Shown: one piece after another, positions 15,092 through 17,813 of the stretch | Numbering within the stretch: the stretch's first letter is position 1 | Layout of the letters: every line of letters starts with the position of its first letter | Assembly (NCBI GenBank): GCA_964473365.1 | Contig: CAYYOV010000048.1 | Span: 1 to 17,813, forward strand | Length of the DNA stretch: 17,813 nt | Reading direction: 5' to 3' | Source: 2-02-FULL-55-14 sp964473365 | Lineage (GTDB): Bacteria; Bacteroidota; Ignavibacteria; UBA10030 | The notes under the pieces: generated by a model | The model's database searches: none | What the model was told of the DNA's origin: nothing | What the model saw: the letters and a program-made list of their open reading frames with translations, nothing else | Position numbers and translations under genes: made by a program

Positions 15092-16573
15092 TCAGAACTC
15101 GGTGCTGCTCTTGAAGAGCTTGCGGAATGAATCCAGCAAGTCCGGATCGACGTTCGGGAATCCCTTGGTATCGGCGGCGCCATATCCCGTCGCCAAGAGG
15201 CCCGGGATCGCGGCGATGTCGACGGCCGGGACGCTCATGCCGAACTCTCGATTCATCACCTCGATCCATTTGTTCGCGATGACGCCGTAGCCGCGCGAAG
15301 ACGGATGGACGCCGTCGAGGCTGAAGAGACCGCCCGTGATATAGGCCGTCGTCATCGTCTGGCCTGACACGACGATGCCAGACGAGGCGACCTCGCTGAA
15401 GAATCTGTGGAAGTCGACCAGCTTCGCATTGTTCGCTGCCGCGACCGTGGCGATCGTCTGGTTGAAATTGGCCACAGCTTGAGCCGCGATCGTCTGCTCG
15501 AGCGAATCCAACACGTAGGCGTTCGGGAACGGATTGGCCGGATGGAGCCCGAACGGTTGCGTCGAGTCGATCCCAAGAGCTTGAGCGGTGGCGTAGTTCG
15601 CGTAGGGTCCGCCCAGCGCCCGCCACGGAGCATACGTGGAGGTTCCGACGAGCGGTGCGACCCGCCCTCCGACGAGCGTGATCAGCGGCTGGCCGACCGA
15701 TTCCGTGAAGCGCGTCCGACCGCTGCCGGTGCCAGCTTCGCCGGCCTTCTGAAAGCAGAAGTAGCCGCCCGCCACAAACACGACATTGAGGGTCGAGTTC
15801 GCCTTGAGCTGCGGACCGACCGTCGTGAAGAAGGGGACCGCCTTTACGTCGGGGATGTTACCGACGAGGATCTTCGCGTTTGGCAGGGCCGTGCGAATGG
15901 CCCCGATCGCTTGCGAGTACAAGGCGTTGAAGGTTGCCGAGGGCGTCGGGGCGCTCGGCGATAGGCCGCCGGTCGTCGCATATCCGAGGACGTCGTTGGC
16001 GCCGAGCCAGAACGTCACCAGGTCAGGATTCAACGCCACCATTTGCCGATGCGGGCTCTTCGGAAGGCCGCCGGCGGAGCGGATGATCGCCGCGCCAAAG
16101 CCGCCGTGGAGCACGCCGCCGACCGTATCCATGAAGCCCGCCAACGGCGCACCCGGCAACCCAAGATTGTCATATGGACGCATGAGCGTTGCCGCGTTCG
16201 ACGGAGCCGCCGCTGTCACGGTCAGTCCGCGCGGCCCGATGGTCGGTCCGACGAGGCTGATGAGTTCATACCGTGCGGCTTTGCCGGTGAGGGGATCCGG
16301 ATTTCCCGGATCGGGCCATGTCGGCTGTTCAAATGCGCCGATGCCGGCGCCGGCCGTCTTCATCTGCGAAGCGATCAGATTGGGAAAGCTGTACATCTGG
16401 CCCGAGGCGTACAGCGCGTTCGATTGGTAGCCGGCCGTCAGGCTGTTGCCGATGGCGACGTACTTGTTGACGGTCACGCCGCCGAGGCCGGGACTCGGGG
16501 GCGCCTCGTCCGCGCAACCGACAAGCAGTCCGGCCGCCGCGAGAAGGACAACCGCATACAGTGATGATTTCAT
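15092..16573 (-). CDS. SGNH/GDSL-type hydrolase lipoprotein
   Basis: 493 residues. The lipobox LLVGC gives lipidated Cys20. Block I is AIGNSLTAG with the nucleophile Ser44; the usual Asp of the GDSL word is Asn43. Block III is LGANDVLG (N193) and block V is DGVHPS (D420, H423), so the catalytic set is complete. Such enzymes hydrolyse esters, often lipids, at the cell surface or in the periplasm. The start at 16573 has GGAG 5 nt upstream; a GTG at 16579 is in frame but sits between that site and the ATG. The protein is longer than typical SGNH esterases (about 200-300 residues), the extra length lying between blocks III and V. It lies 43 bp after the FadL-like gene, a common pairing in this group, so both probably serve uptake of hydrolysed lipids. 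Confidence 0.9.
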   Translation of the reverse strand: MKSSLYAVVLLAAAGLLVGCADEAPPSPGLGGVTVNKYVAIGNSLTAGYQSNALYASGQMYSFPNLIASQMKTAGAGIGAFEQPTWPDPGNPDPLTGKAARYELISLVGPTIGPRGLTVTAAAPSNAATLMRPYDNLGLPGAPLAGFMDTVGGVLHGGFGAAIIRSAGGLPKSPHRQMVALNPDLVTFWLGANDVLGYATTGGLSPSAPTPSATFNALYSQAIGAIRTALPNAKILVGNIPDVKAVPFFTTVGPQLKANSTLNVVFVAGGYFCFQKAGEAGTGSGRTRFTESVGQPLITLVGGRVAPLVGTSTYAPWRALGGPYANYATAQALGIDSTQPFGLHPANPFPNAYVLDSLEQTIAAQAVANFNQTIATVAAANNAKLVDFHRFFSEVASSGIVVSGQTMTTAYITGGLFSLDGVHPSSRGYGVIANKWIEVMNREFGMSVPAVDIAAIPGLLATGYGAADTKGFPNVDPDLLDSFRKLFKSSTEF

Positions 16574-16616
16574 ACACACTCCGTGGGAATGGGTGTCAGA
16601 TCTGTGGACGCCGCGC

Positions 16617-17813
16617 TCAGAAGGCGTAGCCGAAATTGATGCCGAACAGGTTGGCCGACGAGAGATAGGTGCCGTCGAAGCCCACCTCCGTGTCAGTCAC
16701 CGTTCGCTTGTCGAACTTGAGGTAGAGGTACGACACGTCCACCGTCAGGCTCTCATTGATCTTGTAGCCAAAGCCCACGTTGAACCCGTTCCGGTCGGAA
16801 TCGGGCAGGAGGGGCTCGGTGTACTTGTCGAGGACCGGATTGTTGTCGTAGAGATAGCCGAACCGGAGCTGCAGGTCGCCCATCGTGTATTCCGCTCCCA
16901 CGCGGATGATGTAGGTGTCCTCGTACATCTTCGGTGAGGCGCTGTAAGAGTTGTCGGACTTGAACGTGAACCCGAGCGTATCGTAGGACGACCAACCGAT
17001 GTACTGATAGTCGGCCTCGATCTCGAGGTTGTCCATCAGCTTGTAGGCGATCCCGACGAAACCGGTCGCCGGAAGCTCCAGCTCCGTTTCGACGTCGCCA
17101 GCAGGGAGGTTGCGGACGGTAGCACCGCCAACGACGATGGCGCTCGGCGAGAAGGATGCCGTGCCGGTGGGGCTCACCGTAACAGAGCTCCGGTACGAGA
17201 GGCCGATCGAGAGGTCCGACATCGGCTTGATCATGGCGCCGACGTTGAAGCCGTACCCGATGCCGCTGGCGTCGATGCCCAGCTTGCTCCGGACGCCGAG
17301 CACGTCTACCTGACGGGAGAGCTTGGCATTGCCGTAGACAATGTTGATGCCGACACCGACGGCGATCTCGTCAGAGATCTTGTAGGCGATCGTCGGACTG
17401 ATAAAGAAGGTCATGAGGTCGACCTTCTCAGTGATGAGCGTTCCGACCCAGTTGACTGGCCACTCTGAGCCAAGTCCGTAAGGATTGTAGATCCCGAGAC
17501 CCGCTACCAACCCTTCAGCGATTTCGTACGTGCCGTACACATTGATCGGGGTGAAGATCTGGTCGACCATGTCGGTCTTCGCCGTGCCCGGTGACGGACC
17601 GTAGAAGCTCGCGCTGGGCGCGATCAGCGTCGTGCCGAGGTAAACATGCATCCCACGTTGGTACGCGAGACCGGCCGGATTAAAGAAGATCGCCGAGCCA
17701 TCATATGCTCGTGCCGCCCACGCGCCGCCCTGTGCCATCGCCCGCGCCCCGTGCTCGTTGAGCTGGAAGCCGCCGGCCGTGACAACCGTGGTCATCGCGA
17801 CGATGACCAGAAT
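16617..17813 (-). CDS. OmpP1/FadL-type outer-membrane transport protein (5' end cut by window)
   Basis: Partial: the frame is open through the window edge, and the first visible residues (ILVIVAMTTVVTAGG) are the hydrophobic part of a signal peptide, so the true start is beyond 17813; 398 residues are visible. It has the family words FQLNEHGARAMAQGGAW and FFNPAGLA, then about fourteen amphipathic strands with NVYG, GLGIYNPYGLGSEWP, TGFVGIAYKL and YLKF motifs, and ends in NFGYAF with a terminal Phe as in outer-membrane beta-barrels. FadL-family proteins take hydrophobic molecules such as long-chain fatty acids across the outer membrane; the specificity here is not readable. The GDSL lipoprotein follows 43 bp downstream, suggesting release and uptake of an acyl compound. 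Promoter outside the window. Confidence 0.93.
   Translation of the reverse strand: MLVIVAMTTVVTAGGFQLNEHGARAMAQGGAWAARAYDGSAIFFNPAGLAYQRGMHVYLGTTLIAPSASFYGPSPGTAKTDMVDQIFTPINVYGTYEIAEGLVAGLGIYNPYGLGSEWPVNWVGTLITEKVDLMTFFISPTIAYKISDEIAVGVGINIVYGNAKLSRQVDVLGVRSKLGIDASGIGYGFNVGAMIKPMSDLSIGLSYRSSVTVSPTGTASFSPSAIVVGGATVRNLPAGDVETELELPATGFVGIAYKLMDNLEIEADYQYIGWSSYDTLGFTFKSDNSYSASPKMYEDTYIIRVGAEYTMGDLQLRFGYLYDNNPVLDKYTEPLLPDSDRNGFNVGFGYKINESLTVDVSYLYLKFDKRTVTDTEVGFDGTYLSSANLFGINFGYAF

Overview
The window is GC-rich bacterial DNA. It most likely comes from a member of the FCB superphylum outside the classical Bacteroidetes, in the Ignavibacteria/Kapabacteria/Chlorobi direction. The reasons are a C-terminal type IX secretion (T9SS) sorting domain with the motif YPNPFN followed by a FlgD-like Ig fold, a FadL-type porin paired with a GDSL lipoprotein, tightly overlapping genes, and few clear Shine-Dalgarno sites. 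The phylum is an inference from protein style; there is no rRNA here.

Layout. (1) 113-1498: a secreted, repeat-rich, probably beta-helical surface protein without a visible sorting domain. (2) 1499-3025: about 1.5 kb with no convincing gene. It holds two GC hairpins, a purine-rich tract and three diverged colinear copies of a ~315 bp repeat; the third copy is truncated and runs into the start region of the next gene. (3) 3026-14983: eight same-strand genes that overlap or nearly touch (start/stop overlaps of 1, 4, 4, 1 and 16 bp; gaps of 63 and 11 bp), so probably one long transcription unit. They encode a 1565-residue T9SS adhesin (nine Ig-like repeats, dockerin, possible cohesin-like domain), a lipoprotein with a C-terminal membrane segment, a TPR/coiled-coil lipoprotein, a beta-CASP ribonuclease, an extended SDR epimerase, a nucleoside hydrolase, a 632-residue putative outer-membrane protein and an RsbW-like ATPase. 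(4) 14984-15091: a convergent intergenic region with a strong GC hairpin. (5) 15092-17813 on the minus strand: a GDSL/SGNH lipoprotein preceded by a FadL-type outer-membrane protein that runs off the window.

How it fits together. The first two secreted proteins share the start of their mature sequence and one repeat type, so they look like products of one modular surface-protein family. The long unit couples envelope proteins to RNA/nucleoside enzymes and a signalling ATPase, a mix with no obvious single pathway. The minus-strand pair suggests ester hydrolysis at the cell surface plus uptake of the released lipophilic product. The best candidates for something undescribed are the non-coding repeat family, the coupling of the adhesin to housekeeping-type enzymes, and the alternating two-domain architecture of the adhesin.
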